This document shows, piece by piece, positions 1 to 5,849 of a stretch of DNA of 10,518 bases. The stretch is from a bacterium (lineage in GTDB: Bacteria; UBA9089; CG2-30-40-21; SBAY01). The stretch lies in NCBI GenBank assembly GCA_030018635.1, contig JASEHU010000050.1, forward strand, positions 1-10,518. Reading direction: 5' to 3'. Position 1 is the first letter of the stretch. The number at the start of each line of letters is the position of its first letter. The notes beneath the pieces were generated by a model. It worked only from the letters and a program-made list of their open reading frames with translations. It made no database searches and had not been told where the DNA came from. The position numbers were made by a program, and so were the translations under genes.

Positions 1-63
1 ATATTTAATGAAAGATGCTATTTTACTGGGTTTCTACAAAATTTGCAAAAGTTCAATAATAAT

Positions 64-915
64 ATGAAATACAAAGACAGACTTATACAATATGGATTAT
101 TGATAATTGCCTGCTCTACTATTGGGATACTTATTCTCATAGGTATATTTATTTTAAGAGAGGGACTGCCTCTTATTTTGAAGATAGGGATGAAGAATTT
201 TATCTGTGGAATAGATTGGTCACCCAAAGAGGCACAATTTGGAATATTTCCAATGATAGTCGGGTCATTATGGATAACTGTGGGTGCACTCATCTTCAGT
301 CTGCCGTTAAGTCTTGCCAGTGCTATATATTTATCTGAATTTGCAGCCCCAAAAACAAGTAAATTACTTAAACCTACCATTGAACTATTAGCTGGAATAC
401 CCTCTGTTGTTTATGGATTTATAGGAGTGGTGATTTTATTTCCTTTAATTCGTAATTATTTAGGTGGTCCTGGCCCTTGCATATTAGCGGCATCGATAAT
501 ACTGGGGATAATGATTCTTCCGACTATCACCAGTATCTCGATTGATTCACTTGGGGCAGTGCCTTATTTATATCGAGAGGGGTCATTAGCCTTAGGGGCT
601 ACTCGTTGGCAAACAATAAGGATGGTGGTGTTGCCAGCGGCACGCTCGGGGATTATTGCGGGAATTATCCTGGGAATGGCCAGCGCCGTAGGAGAAACTA
701 TGGCTGTGATTATGATTGCCGGCAATGCGGTTATCATCCCTGATTCAATACTTGACCCGGTGCGAACCCTCACGGCAAACATTGCCTTAGAAATGAGTTT
801 TGCTACCGGCGACCATCGCCAGGCCCTGTTTGCGACAGGTATTGTCCTGTTTGTGGCAATTATGATTTTAAATACAATTGCCCATCTTATTGCCAGACGG
901 GGGAGACAAGAGTGA
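64..915 (+). CDS. pstC: Phosphate ABC transporter permease PstC
   Basis: Inner-membrane permease that pairs with PstA to form the phosphate channel of the Pst importer. The 283 residues from ATG 64 contain about six hydrophobic segments, beginning near residues 10-32 and 62-90. The cytoplasmic EAA loop that docks on the ATPase is clear: YREGSLALGATRWQTI followed by VVLP, residues 170-191. The GETMAV motif (210-215) is typical of PstC. A TTG at 43 is in frame and the frame is open to the window edge, but the conserved N-terminus starts well at ATG 64; the Shine-Dalgarno there is weak. The stop overlaps the pstA start (GTGA), so translation is probably coupled. One oddity: the Arg found in the GRALGE-like motif of E. 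coli PstC is Ser207 here. Family assignment is secure; the exact start is less so. Confidence 0.95.
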   Translation: MKYKDRLIQYGLLIIACSTIGILILIGIFILREGLPLILKIGMKNFICGIDWSPKEAQFGIFPMIVGSLWITVGALIFSLPLSLASAIYLSEFAAPKTSKLLKPTIELLAGIPSVVYGFIGVVILFPLIRNYLGGPGPCILAASIILGIMILPTITSISIDSLGAVPYLYREGSLALGATRWQTIRMVVLPAARSGIIAGIILGMASAVGETMAVIMIAGNAVIIPDSILDPVRTLTANIALEMSFATGDHRQALFATGIVLFVAIMILNTIAHLIARRGRQE

Positions 916-1742
916 AACCTAAATTTATTGAACAGATTGTCAAAAAGATGTTATTGGCAGGGACAGGTTTGACCATATTGATTTTAATCTTCATTATATT
1001 CTATGTGCTGAAGAATGGGCTGGCCGTTATAGACTTAGAATTTTTATTGTCCTCACCTAAAGAACTTGGTCGGACAGGAGGGATATTCCCATGTATTATT
1101 GGCACAATAATCCTTCCCTTGGTGGCTATTGTCATTGCTACGCCGCTTGGTGTAGGAACTGCCATCTATTTAACCGAATATACGAGAGAAGGTCGATGGA
1201 CAAGAATAATTAGATTTGGCACAGAGTGTTTAGCTGGCGTTCCTTCTATCATCTTTGGTTTGTTTGGATTCGTTTTGTTTGTTGTTTATCTTGGATTTGG
1301 TTGGTCGATTCTTTCCGGAGGTCTTACCTTAGCCTTTATGATTCTCCCGACGATTATTCGCACCGCAGAAGAGTCAATTAAATCCGTCCCTTTTTCCTAT
1401 CGTGAGGTAAGTTTTTCCCTAGGAGGGACTAAATGGCAAACCATTACAAAAGTTGTGCTTCCGGGTGCATTACCAGGGATAGTTACCGGTGTAATTTTAA
1501 GTATCGGCAAAAGTGTCGGAGAAACCGCCTCAGTAATATTTACTGCCGGGTCATCTTTATTGATTCCAACATCTTTATTTGATTCCAGTAGAACTATGGC
1601 CGTACATTTCTATCTCTTAGCCCGTGAAGGTATATCTATGGAAAATGCCTATGGTACCGCCGCTATTCTTATTATTATTATCTTATTGATTAATTCAGTT
1701 GCCTACTGGCTTATGCATAGATTTATGGCTAAATTTTTATAG
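912..1742 (+). CDS. pstA: Phosphate ABC transporter permease PstA
   Basis: Second permease subunit of the Pst phosphate importer, a partner of PstC in the inner membrane. It has 276 residues, a normal length. The N-terminal membrane helix lies at about 12-34. The conserved region GVGTAIYLTEY (80-90), the EAA loop around YREVSFSLGGTKWQTI and VVLPGALPG (163-189), and the GET motif (203-205) all fit PstA. The GTG start at 912 overlaps the pstC stop in GTGA, with a purine-rich GGGGGA site (900-905) in front. The Arg that precedes the GET motif in E. coli PstA is Lys200 here, a conservative change. The TAG stop lies inside a palindromic repeat (1737-1760), so the repeat overlaps the last codons. 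The pstB1 start follows 43 nt after the stop. Confidence 0.95.
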   Translation: MKPKFIEQIVKKMLLAGTGLTILILIFIIFYVLKNGLAVIDLEFLLSSPKELGRTGGIFPCIIGTIILPLVAIVIATPLGVGTAIYLTEYTREGRWTRIIRFGTECLAGVPSIIFGLFGFVLFVVYLGFGWSILSGGLTLAFMILPTIIRTAEESIKSVPFSYREVSFSLGGTKWQTITKVVLPGALPGIVTGVILSIGKSVGETASVIFTAGSSLLIPTSLFDSSRTMAVHFYLLAREGISMENAYGTAAILIIIILLINSVAYWLMHRFMAKFL

Positions 1743-1760
1743 GTCTTATAGTCCTATAGG
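1737..1760. repeat. Palindromic spacer repeat, copy 1 (TTATAGG family)
   Basis: An imperfect palindrome that begins TTATAGGTCTTATA and ends CCTATAGG. It matches the perfect copy at 3453-3476 except for a 1-nt deletion and one substitution in the middle and a diverged 3' end. It supplies the stop codon of pstA (TAG at 1740-1742). A T-rich run follows (TCTTTTTCTT), so the RNA could form a weak attenuator-like hairpin before pstB1. Confidence 0.7.
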
Positions 1761-1785
1761 TCTTTTTCTTGATGGAGAATCAGCC

Positions 1786-2541
1786 TTGGAAGATAAAATT
1801 GTAGTTAAAAACCTTAATCTTTTTTTCGATAAATTATGTGTTTTAAAGTCTATTAATCTAAATATTAAGGCTAATCAGATTTTCTCGATTATTGGTCCTG
1901 CAGGTTCAGGTAAAACGACATTCTTGCGAATCTTGAATAGATTAAATGACTTAATCCCTTATGTTAGATTAGAGGGAGAGGTCTATTTAGATGATAAAAA
2001 TATTTACAAAGAGGATATTCCCCTCCCCTGGCTGAGACGGAAGGTAGGTATGGTATTTGCCTTACCGGTGCCACTTCCGGGAACTATATTTGAGAATATC
2101 GCCTACGGACCTAAATTGCAGGGCATGACATCGAAAACTAAACTTTCATCTTTAGTAGAAAAGAGTCTCAAGTCAGCATTTTTATGGGATGAAGTCCGAT
2201 ATAAACTTGATGCCTCTGCCTTAAGACTTTCCGGTGGGCAACAACAACGGCTCTGCATTGCCAGAACATTAGCCTTAGAGCCTGAGGTCATTTTACTTGA
2301 CGAGCCATGTTCCGGACTTGACCCGATTTCTACAGCTAAGATAGAAGAGGCACTCCATGAATTAAAGAAAAACTATACCATCATCCTGGTGACTAATAAC
2401 ACAAAACAGGCCGCCAGGGTCTCGGATAATATCGCCTTCTTTTTAATGGGAGAGTTGGTAGAATATGGGCATGTAGAACAAATCTTTACCGTGCCCAGGG
2501 ATAAAAGAACACAAGATTATATATCAGGAAGGTTTGGGTAA
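1786..2541 (+). CDS. pstB: PstB-type ATPase 1, lacking Q-loop Gln and switch His
   Basis: Nucleotide-binding subunit of the Pst importer, 251 residues from TTG 1786. That start has GGAG at 1774-1777, 8 nt upstream, and gives a PstB-like N-terminus (MEDKIVVKNL); the upstream in-frame TTG at 1699 lies inside pstA and is rejected. Visible motifs: Walker A GPAGSGKTT (37-45), signature LSGGQQQR (148-155), Walker B VILLDE with the catalytic Glu173, and D-loop SGLD (176-179). Two motifs normally fixed in PstB are lost. The Q-loop reads VFALP instead of VFQKP (Ala92, codon 2059-2061). The H-loop reads VTNN instead of VTHN (Asn204, codon 2395-2397). The C-terminus RTQDYISGRFG is typical of PstB. It aligns without gaps to the next gene product, and its losses complement those of that protein. 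Probably one half of a heterodimer. Confidence 0.93.
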   Translation: MEDKIVVKNLNLFFDKLCVLKSINLNIKANQIFSIIGPAGSGKTTFLRILNRLNDLIPYVRLEGEVYLDDKNIYKEDIPLPWLRRKVGMVFALPVPLPGTIFENIAYGPKLQGMTSKTKLSSLVEKSLKSAFLWDEVRYKLDASALRLSGGQQQRLCIARTLALEPEVILLDEPCSGLDPISTAKIEEALHELKKNYTIILVTNNTKQAARVSDNIAFFLMGELVEYGHVEQIFTVPRDKRTQDYISGRFG

Positions 2542-2567
2542 TTAAAGTGTTCAGGTATCAGAGAAAG

Positions 2568-2628
2568 AAGGTTAAGGTTGAGGTTAAGGTTGAGAGTCTT
2601 CCTTAACCTTAACCTCAACCTTAACCTT
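2568..2628. repeat. Long perfect hairpin of AAGGTT/AACCTT words between the pstB genes
   Basis: Arms of 24 nt (2568-2591 and 2605-2628) are exact reverse complements around a 13-nt centre. The left arm is four hexamers (AAGGTT, AAGGTT, GAGGTT, AAGGTT); the right arm is their inverse. Degenerate units continue on the right to about 2646 (AATCTT, AGCCTC, AACCTT). It lies 26 nt after the pstB1 stop and about 50 nt before the pstB2 start. In mRNA it would form a very stable stem-loop, leaving the pstB2 ribosome site outside it. There is no clear T-run after the main stem, so a full terminator is doubtful. Confidence 0.85.
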
Positions 2629-2676
2629 AATCTTAGCCTCAACCTTCTTTTAAAAAGTGGAACTCAGGAGGAACCG

Positions 2677-3432
2677 ATGGCATCTAAAATTGAATTGGTT
2701 GGTTTATCGTTTTATTACGGTAATTTTATGGCCTTGAAAAATGTAAATATGGGTATTGAGGCAAAGGCAATCACGGCTTTGATTGGACCTTCAGGATGCG
2801 GAAAATCAACACTGCTACGAACTATGAACCGCATAAATGAACTAATCAATGGAACAAGGCTCGAAGGCAAGGTGTTAATTGACGAGCAGAATATTTATGA
2901 TGCTCGAACCGATGTCATGGAATTACGGGAAAAGGTGGGTATGGTCTTTCAACGACCTAATTGTTTTCCATTATCAGTCTATGATAATGTATCTTATGGA
3001 CCAAAAGTCCATGGAATGAAAGAGAAGACACAATTAGACACCATAGTAGAGAAGAGTCTGAAGGCAACCTGGCTCTGGGATGAGTTGAAAGATAAATTGA
3101 AAAGGTCGGCATTAAGTCTATCATTGGACCATCAACAACGACTTTGTATTGCCCGAGTACTCGCCCTGGGTTCGGAAATTATTTTACTCGATGAGCCTTG
3201 TTCAGCACTTGACCCAATTACTACCTTGCGCATTGAAAAGCTATTGCTCGAACTAAAAAACAATTATACCATTGTTATTGTTACCCATAATATGCAGCAA
3301 GCCGCCAGGGTATCCGATTATTCCGGTTATATGTTATTAGGGGAACTGATTGAGTTTGACCAAACCTCTACTATATTTACCAATCCTAAAGATAAACGCA
3401 CAGAGGACTATATCACCGGGAGATTTGGATGA
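2677..3432 (+). CDS. pstB: PstB-type ATPase 2, with degenerate LSGGQ signature
   Basis: Second Pst nucleotide-binding subunit, 251 residues from ATG 2677. A strong AGGAGG site sits 6-7 nt upstream. The frame is open further upstream through the spacer hairpin, but that stretch is repeat-encoded and not PstB-like. Motifs: Walker A GPSGCGKST (37-45), Q-loop VFQRP with Gln92, Walker B IILLDE with Glu173, D-loop SALD (176-179), and switch His204 in VTHNMQQAARVSD. The ABC signature is broken: LSGGQ is replaced by LSLDH (148-152, codons 3118-3132), although the following QQRLCIAR is normal. The rest is standard PstB, including the C-terminus RTEDYITGRFG. The missing signature is the one PstB1 still has, while the Gln and His that PstB1 lost are intact here. 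It should work only as partner of PstB1. Confidence 0.94.
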   Translation: MASKIELVGLSFYYGNFMALKNVNMGIEAKAITALIGPSGCGKSTLLRTMNRINELINGTRLEGKVLIDEQNIYDARTDVMELREKVGMVFQRPNCFPLSVYDNVSYGPKVHGMKEKTQLDTIVEKSLKATWLWDELKDKLKRSALSLSLDHQQRLCIARVLALGSEIILLDEPCSALDPITTLRIEKLLLELKNNYTIVIVTHNMQQAARVSDYSGYMLLGELIEFDQTSTIFTNPKDKRTEDYITGRFG

Positions 3433-3452
3433 TTAGTGGGGGAGAATAGGTT

Positions 3453-3476
3453 TTATAGGTCTTATAAGACCTATAA
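3453..3476. repeat. Perfect 24-bp palindrome, copy 2 (TTATAGG family)
   Basis: TTATAGGTCTTA followed exactly by its reverse complement. It lies in the 67-nt spacer between pstB2 and phoU, just ahead of the phoU ribosome site. It could be a DNA-binding site, a cruciform or RNA hairpin, or a dispersed repeat. The related copies at 1737-1760 and 5808-5830, the latter in an unrelated minus-strand operon, favour a dispersed repeat over a phosphate-specific operator. Confidence 0.85.
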
Positions 3477-3499
3477 TTACAGAAGAGGAGGAAAGAAAA

Positions 3500-4171
3500 A
3501 TGGAAAGATTTTTTGATGAGGAACTAAAGGAGTTAAAGGGAAAATTAGTTTATATGAGTGGGATAGCCGAAAAGATGATAGACCTGGCTATAAGTGGATT
3601 AATCGAAAGAAACAAGTCTCTGTCGGATGAGGTATTTAAACATGAGAAAGAGATAAATATGCTCCATATCGAGGTAGATGAGTTGTGTATAAAGCTGATT
3701 GCCCTCAGGCAACCAACAGCCGCAGACCTGAGACTTATTACCGCCGCTATGAAGATAAATAGTGAGTTGGAGCGAATGGGGGACCAGTCAGTCAACATCT
3801 CCGAAAATACGGCCATATACTTAGAGTATCCGGAATTAAAACCGTTAATCGATACCCCGCGAATGGCCGAAATAGCCAAACAGATGGTTAAAGATAGTCT
3901 GGTCTCATTTATTGAAGGGGATGTAGAATTAGCCCGGGCAGTACTTAATCGGGATGATGAGGTAGATGGGTTAAGAAACCAGATATTCCGTGAGCTTTTA
4001 ACCTATATGCTCTCAGACCCAACTACCATTCACCAGGCATTATGTCTTATCCTTATTGCTCGGAATATCGAGAGAATTGCCGACCATGCCACTAATATAT
4101 GCGAAGATACCATATTCATGGTTCTGGGTAAGGATATAAGACACCATATTGAGGAAAATGAGAAAATCTGA
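3500..4171 (+). CDS. phoU: Phosphate signalling protein PhoU
   Basis: Cytoplasmic, all-helical regulator that connects the Pst transporter to PhoR/PhoB-type signalling; in known systems its loss deregulates phosphate uptake. The 223-residue length is normal. The fold is two repeats of a three-helix bundle, and each carries the conserved acidic metal-binding motif: ERMGDQSVNI (91-100) in the first and ERIADHATNICED (191-203) in the second. The start is ATG 3500 with GAGGAGG a few nt upstream. It is the last gene of the pst operon, 67 nt after pstB2 and separated from it by a perfect palindrome. No phoB/phoR is in the window. The next gene converges from the other side across a spacer of about 400 nt. 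Confidence 0.97.
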   Translation: MERFFDEELKELKGKLVYMSGIAEKMIDLAISGLIERNKSLSDEVFKHEKEINMLHIEVDELCIKLIALRQPTAADLRLITAAMKINSELERMGDQSVNISENTAIYLEYPELKPLIDTPRMAEIAKQMVKDSLVSFIEGDVELARAVLNRDDEVDGLRNQIFRELLTYMLSDPTTIHQALCLILIARNIERIADHATNICEDTIFMVLGKDIRHHIEENEKI

Positions 4172-4225
4172 GGGAATTCAGAATTTGGGGGACGGAAGCC
4201 AATAGTGTTCGGAATGATTGTTGCT

Positions 4226-4403
4226 TAACCTATTGGGTCATTCCATTTGATATTGGGGGTATCTATGATAGAATCCAGGAGTCAGAATCCAGGAGTCAGA
4301 ATAAACCTCACTCCAGGAGCGCCTTTTTTATTCTGACTCCTGACTCCTGAATTCTGACTAGTGGAGCACCCACAATATCAAATGTTATGAACCATTAGCG
4401 TTA
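4226..4403. repeat. Roughly 178-bp imperfect inverted repeat (MITE-like or bidirectional hairpin)
   Basis: The whole stretch folds back on itself. Outer arms match 16 of 17 (4244-4260 CATTTGATATTGGGGGT against the reverse complement of 4368-4384). Further out, pairing continues imperfectly to TAAC at 4226-4229 and its complement at 4400-4403. The core arms are exact over 16 nt (4290-4305 CAGGAGTCAGAATAAA and 4327-4342), with a loop of about 21 nt. The left core contains a 14-nt unit, GAATCCAGGAGTCA, twice in tandem (4271-4298). It sits between convergent genes, so it could end transcripts from both sides. The size and terminal arms also fit a non-autonomous mobile element; no clear target duplication was found. 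Confidence 0.75.
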
Positions 4404-4474
4404 TATTTCATTACTTCATCATTATAAAACTGGCGGGCAAAGGAAATCATATTCTCGGTTGAGGTCAGTGATGG
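4385..4474 (-). pseudogene. LemA-like C-terminal fragment (remnant)
   Basis: On the minus strand a short frame reads PSLTSTENMISFARQ then FYNDEVMKYNANGS and stops at 4385-4387. The segment LTSTEN, ISFARQFYND, VMKYN is what is expected near the end of the second-to-last helix of LemA-family membrane proteins. The frame is open back to an ATG at 4546 (53 aa in all), but that upstream part (MFLVTPLHPWFK onward) does not look like LemA and has no ribosome site. The N-terminal membrane helix and most of the LemA body are absent, so it is a fragment, not a gene. Its stop codon directly abuts the inner arm of the inverted repeat ending at 4384. The family call is from memory of the motif. Confidence 0.6.
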
Positions 4475-4574
4475 TTGCACAGGTCGAAAGTTCCATATTG
4501 GCCTGATCGACTTGAACCACGGATGAAGAGGCGTGACCAAAAACATTATCCGACGAATTGCTTAATTAAATACC

Positions 4575-5774
4575 TTAATGTCCCCACAAAGAGAGTGCTC
4601 GGAAGGTTTCACCCAGTAGATTGGTTTTATAGAATTTAGTTTTTTGTTTTGCTTGCAATTCAGCAGATTCTGCCTTTTCTTTTGCCTTTATAGCCGTAAC
4701 CAGGCATTTGGTGTATCCACCTGAGGATTGCGATATCTGGGCTATTTCCAATGAATCTTCTGCCTCTTTAAGTAAATCTGGTGAGTATTTATCTGCTTGA
4801 GCTGTTTTGGCACGGGCAATTGCCTTTTTAGCCTCGGCAATGGAATAATTCGCCTCATTTTTTTGAGATTCTGTGATATTAGATATCCGTTCTTCTACCC
4901 GCATAGCTCGTTCTAGATACAATTCTCTTTCTTCTTTAATTTGTTTGCGGTCTTCTTCTAATCTTCTTTTTTCTGCAGAAAGTAAAATTCCTTCATCTTC
5001 AGCCTTTTTCTTTGCCTCTTCAAGTAATTTTTTCTCCTGGGTTAATCGTTGTTTTTCTGCATCTAAAATTAATGATTTTTCTTGCAAATCAAGTGTTTTT
5101 TGTTCAAGGGTTAATGTCTTTTCCTCTAATTTCGAGATTTTACCCTCTGAATCTTTTAGTTTGACCAATAACTGATTTTTCTCTACCTCTATTTTTTTTC
5201 GTCCATCCTCACTTATCGCTTTTTCGTTTTCCAGAACTTTGAGGTTTTCTTCGATAATAATTCTTTCTTCCTCTAATTTTTTCTTCGCCTCAATTGCCTG
5301 TCTTTTCTCTTCCTCTAAATTCGAAATCCCCTTTTCAATCTCCACTTTCTCAAGCTCGGTTACCACTTTTTCTTCTTTTACCTCTTTAACTTTAACTTTA
5401 GCCGGTTGTTCAATTTCAGCCAAAAGTTTTTTCTTTACAGGTTTTGGGGATTTTGAAATGAGTGGCATTGGCTTTTGGACAGGTAGTTGAACAGGAGGTT
5501 TCTCGACTACCACAGATTGCTTTTTAATCACCACGGGTACCTTTACTTGCTCTTCCTGAGGTATTGCGAATTCCTCTTCCAATTTCTCTTTAACCAGGGG
5601 TATTTCAACCTGTTTTTTTTCTTCAACTGGAGTCTTGATAGGAGCGACTACTAACTTTTGTGTTTCTTCACTACTCCAATCTACCCCGGCTAAAATTAAC
5701 AGGGTGATAAAGGTACAACCCATCATAATTAACAGGGTGATGGCGGTAGCTAACATTCCTTTTATTGGTTGCAT
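4575..5774 (-). CDS. Membrane-anchored coiled-coil protein with C-terminal DUF4398-like domain
   Basis: 399 residues; exact function unknown. Layout: a hydrophobic segment at 8-30 that probably anchors it in the inner membrane; a linker rich in Pro, Lys, Glu and Val (about 40-135); a long charged coiled coil (about 138-300, EEEKRQAIEAKKKLEEE-type heptads); and a C-terminal helical region (307-373) with the Ala-rich spacing AEAKKAIARAKTAQADKYSP, resembling DUF4398. The order resembles TolA/TonB-type proteins that span the periplasm, but no TonB or TolA C-terminal domain is seen. LIMMGC at 15-20 looks a little like a lipobox, yet the hydrophobic stretch runs on past the Cys, so an anchor is preferred. 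AGGAGG lies 8 nt before ATG 5774; an out-of-frame ATG just upstream is too close to that site. It lies 75 nt downstream of the barrel gene, probably in the same transcript. Confidence 0.85.
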   Translation of the reverse strand: MQPIKGMLATAITLLIMMGCTFITLLILAGVDWSSEETQKLVVAPIKTPVEEKKQVEIPLVKEKLEEEFAIPQEEQVKVPVVIKKQSVVVEKPPVQLPVQKPMPLISKSPKPVKKKLLAEIEQPAKVKVKEVKEEKVVTELEKVEIEKGISNLEEEKRQAIEAKKKLEEERIIIEENLKVLENEKAISEDGRKKIEVEKNQLLVKLKDSEGKISKLEEKTLTLEQKTLDLQEKSLILDAEKQRLTQEKKLLEEAKKKAEDEGILLSAEKRRLEEDRKQIKEERELYLERAMRVEERISNITESQKNEANYSIAEAKKAIARAKTAQADKYSPDLLKEAEDSLEIAQISQSSGGYTKCLVTAIKAKEKAESAELQAKQKTKFYKTNLLGETFRALSLWGH

Positions 5775-5807
5775 GACATTAACCTCCTTTCTTAATAGGA
5801 ATAAAAC

Positions 5808-5830
5808 TTATAGGACTTATAAGTCTTATC
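5808..5830. repeat. Palindromic spacer repeat, copy 3 (TTATAGG family)
   Basis: Begins TTATAGGACTTATAAG, with a perfect 12-bp core palindrome (GACTTATAAGTC, 5814-5825) that extends to 5810-5829 with one G-T wobble. It is related to the copies at 1737-1760 and 3453-3476. It sits in the spacer between the barrel gene and the coiled-coil gene on the minus strand. Confidence 0.75.
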
Positions 5831-5849
5831 TATTTTCCTCTATGGCCCC

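Noticed and set aside
43..63. TTG 43 as the pstC start, and a frame ending TGA at 65-67 as the tail of an upstream gene
   Set aside because: The extra residues do not look like PstC, and only about 20 codons of any upstream frame are visible, with nothing resembling the end of PstS. A TAA at 6-8 in another frame could equally be the upstream stop.
1699..1785. Extension of pstB1 back to TTG 1699
   Set aside because: It would overlap the pstA coding end and translate the palindromic repeat; TTG 1786 has a good ribosome site and aligns exactly with the PstB2 start.
2568..2646. CRISPR-like or telomere-like array
   Set aside because: Repeats are contiguous hexamers with no spacers, and they are inverted around a centre inside an operon.
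2578..2676. N-terminal extension of pstB2 rich in Asn-Leu repeats
   Set aside because: It is a read-through of the hexamer-word hairpin; ATG 2677 has AGGAGG and gives a standard PstB start.
3453..3476. PHO box (PhoB operator)
   Set aside because: No CTGTCAT-type direct repeat; the palindrome also occurs in a non-phosphate operon at 5808-5830.
4223..4403. Integron attC site
   Set aside because: GCTTAAC at 4223-4229 fits the RYYYAAC core, but no matching GTTRRRY lies at the other end, and the inner word repeats are not attC-like.
4385..4546. Intact 53-aa gene on the minus strand
   Set aside because: No ribosome site, the N-terminal half is unlike any family I know, and the C-terminal half is a fragment of a larger LemA-like protein.
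5716..5731. Lipobox LIMMGC in the coiled-coil protein
   Set aside because: The hydrophobic helix continues about 10 residues beyond the Cys, which fits a membrane anchor better than a lipoprotein signal.
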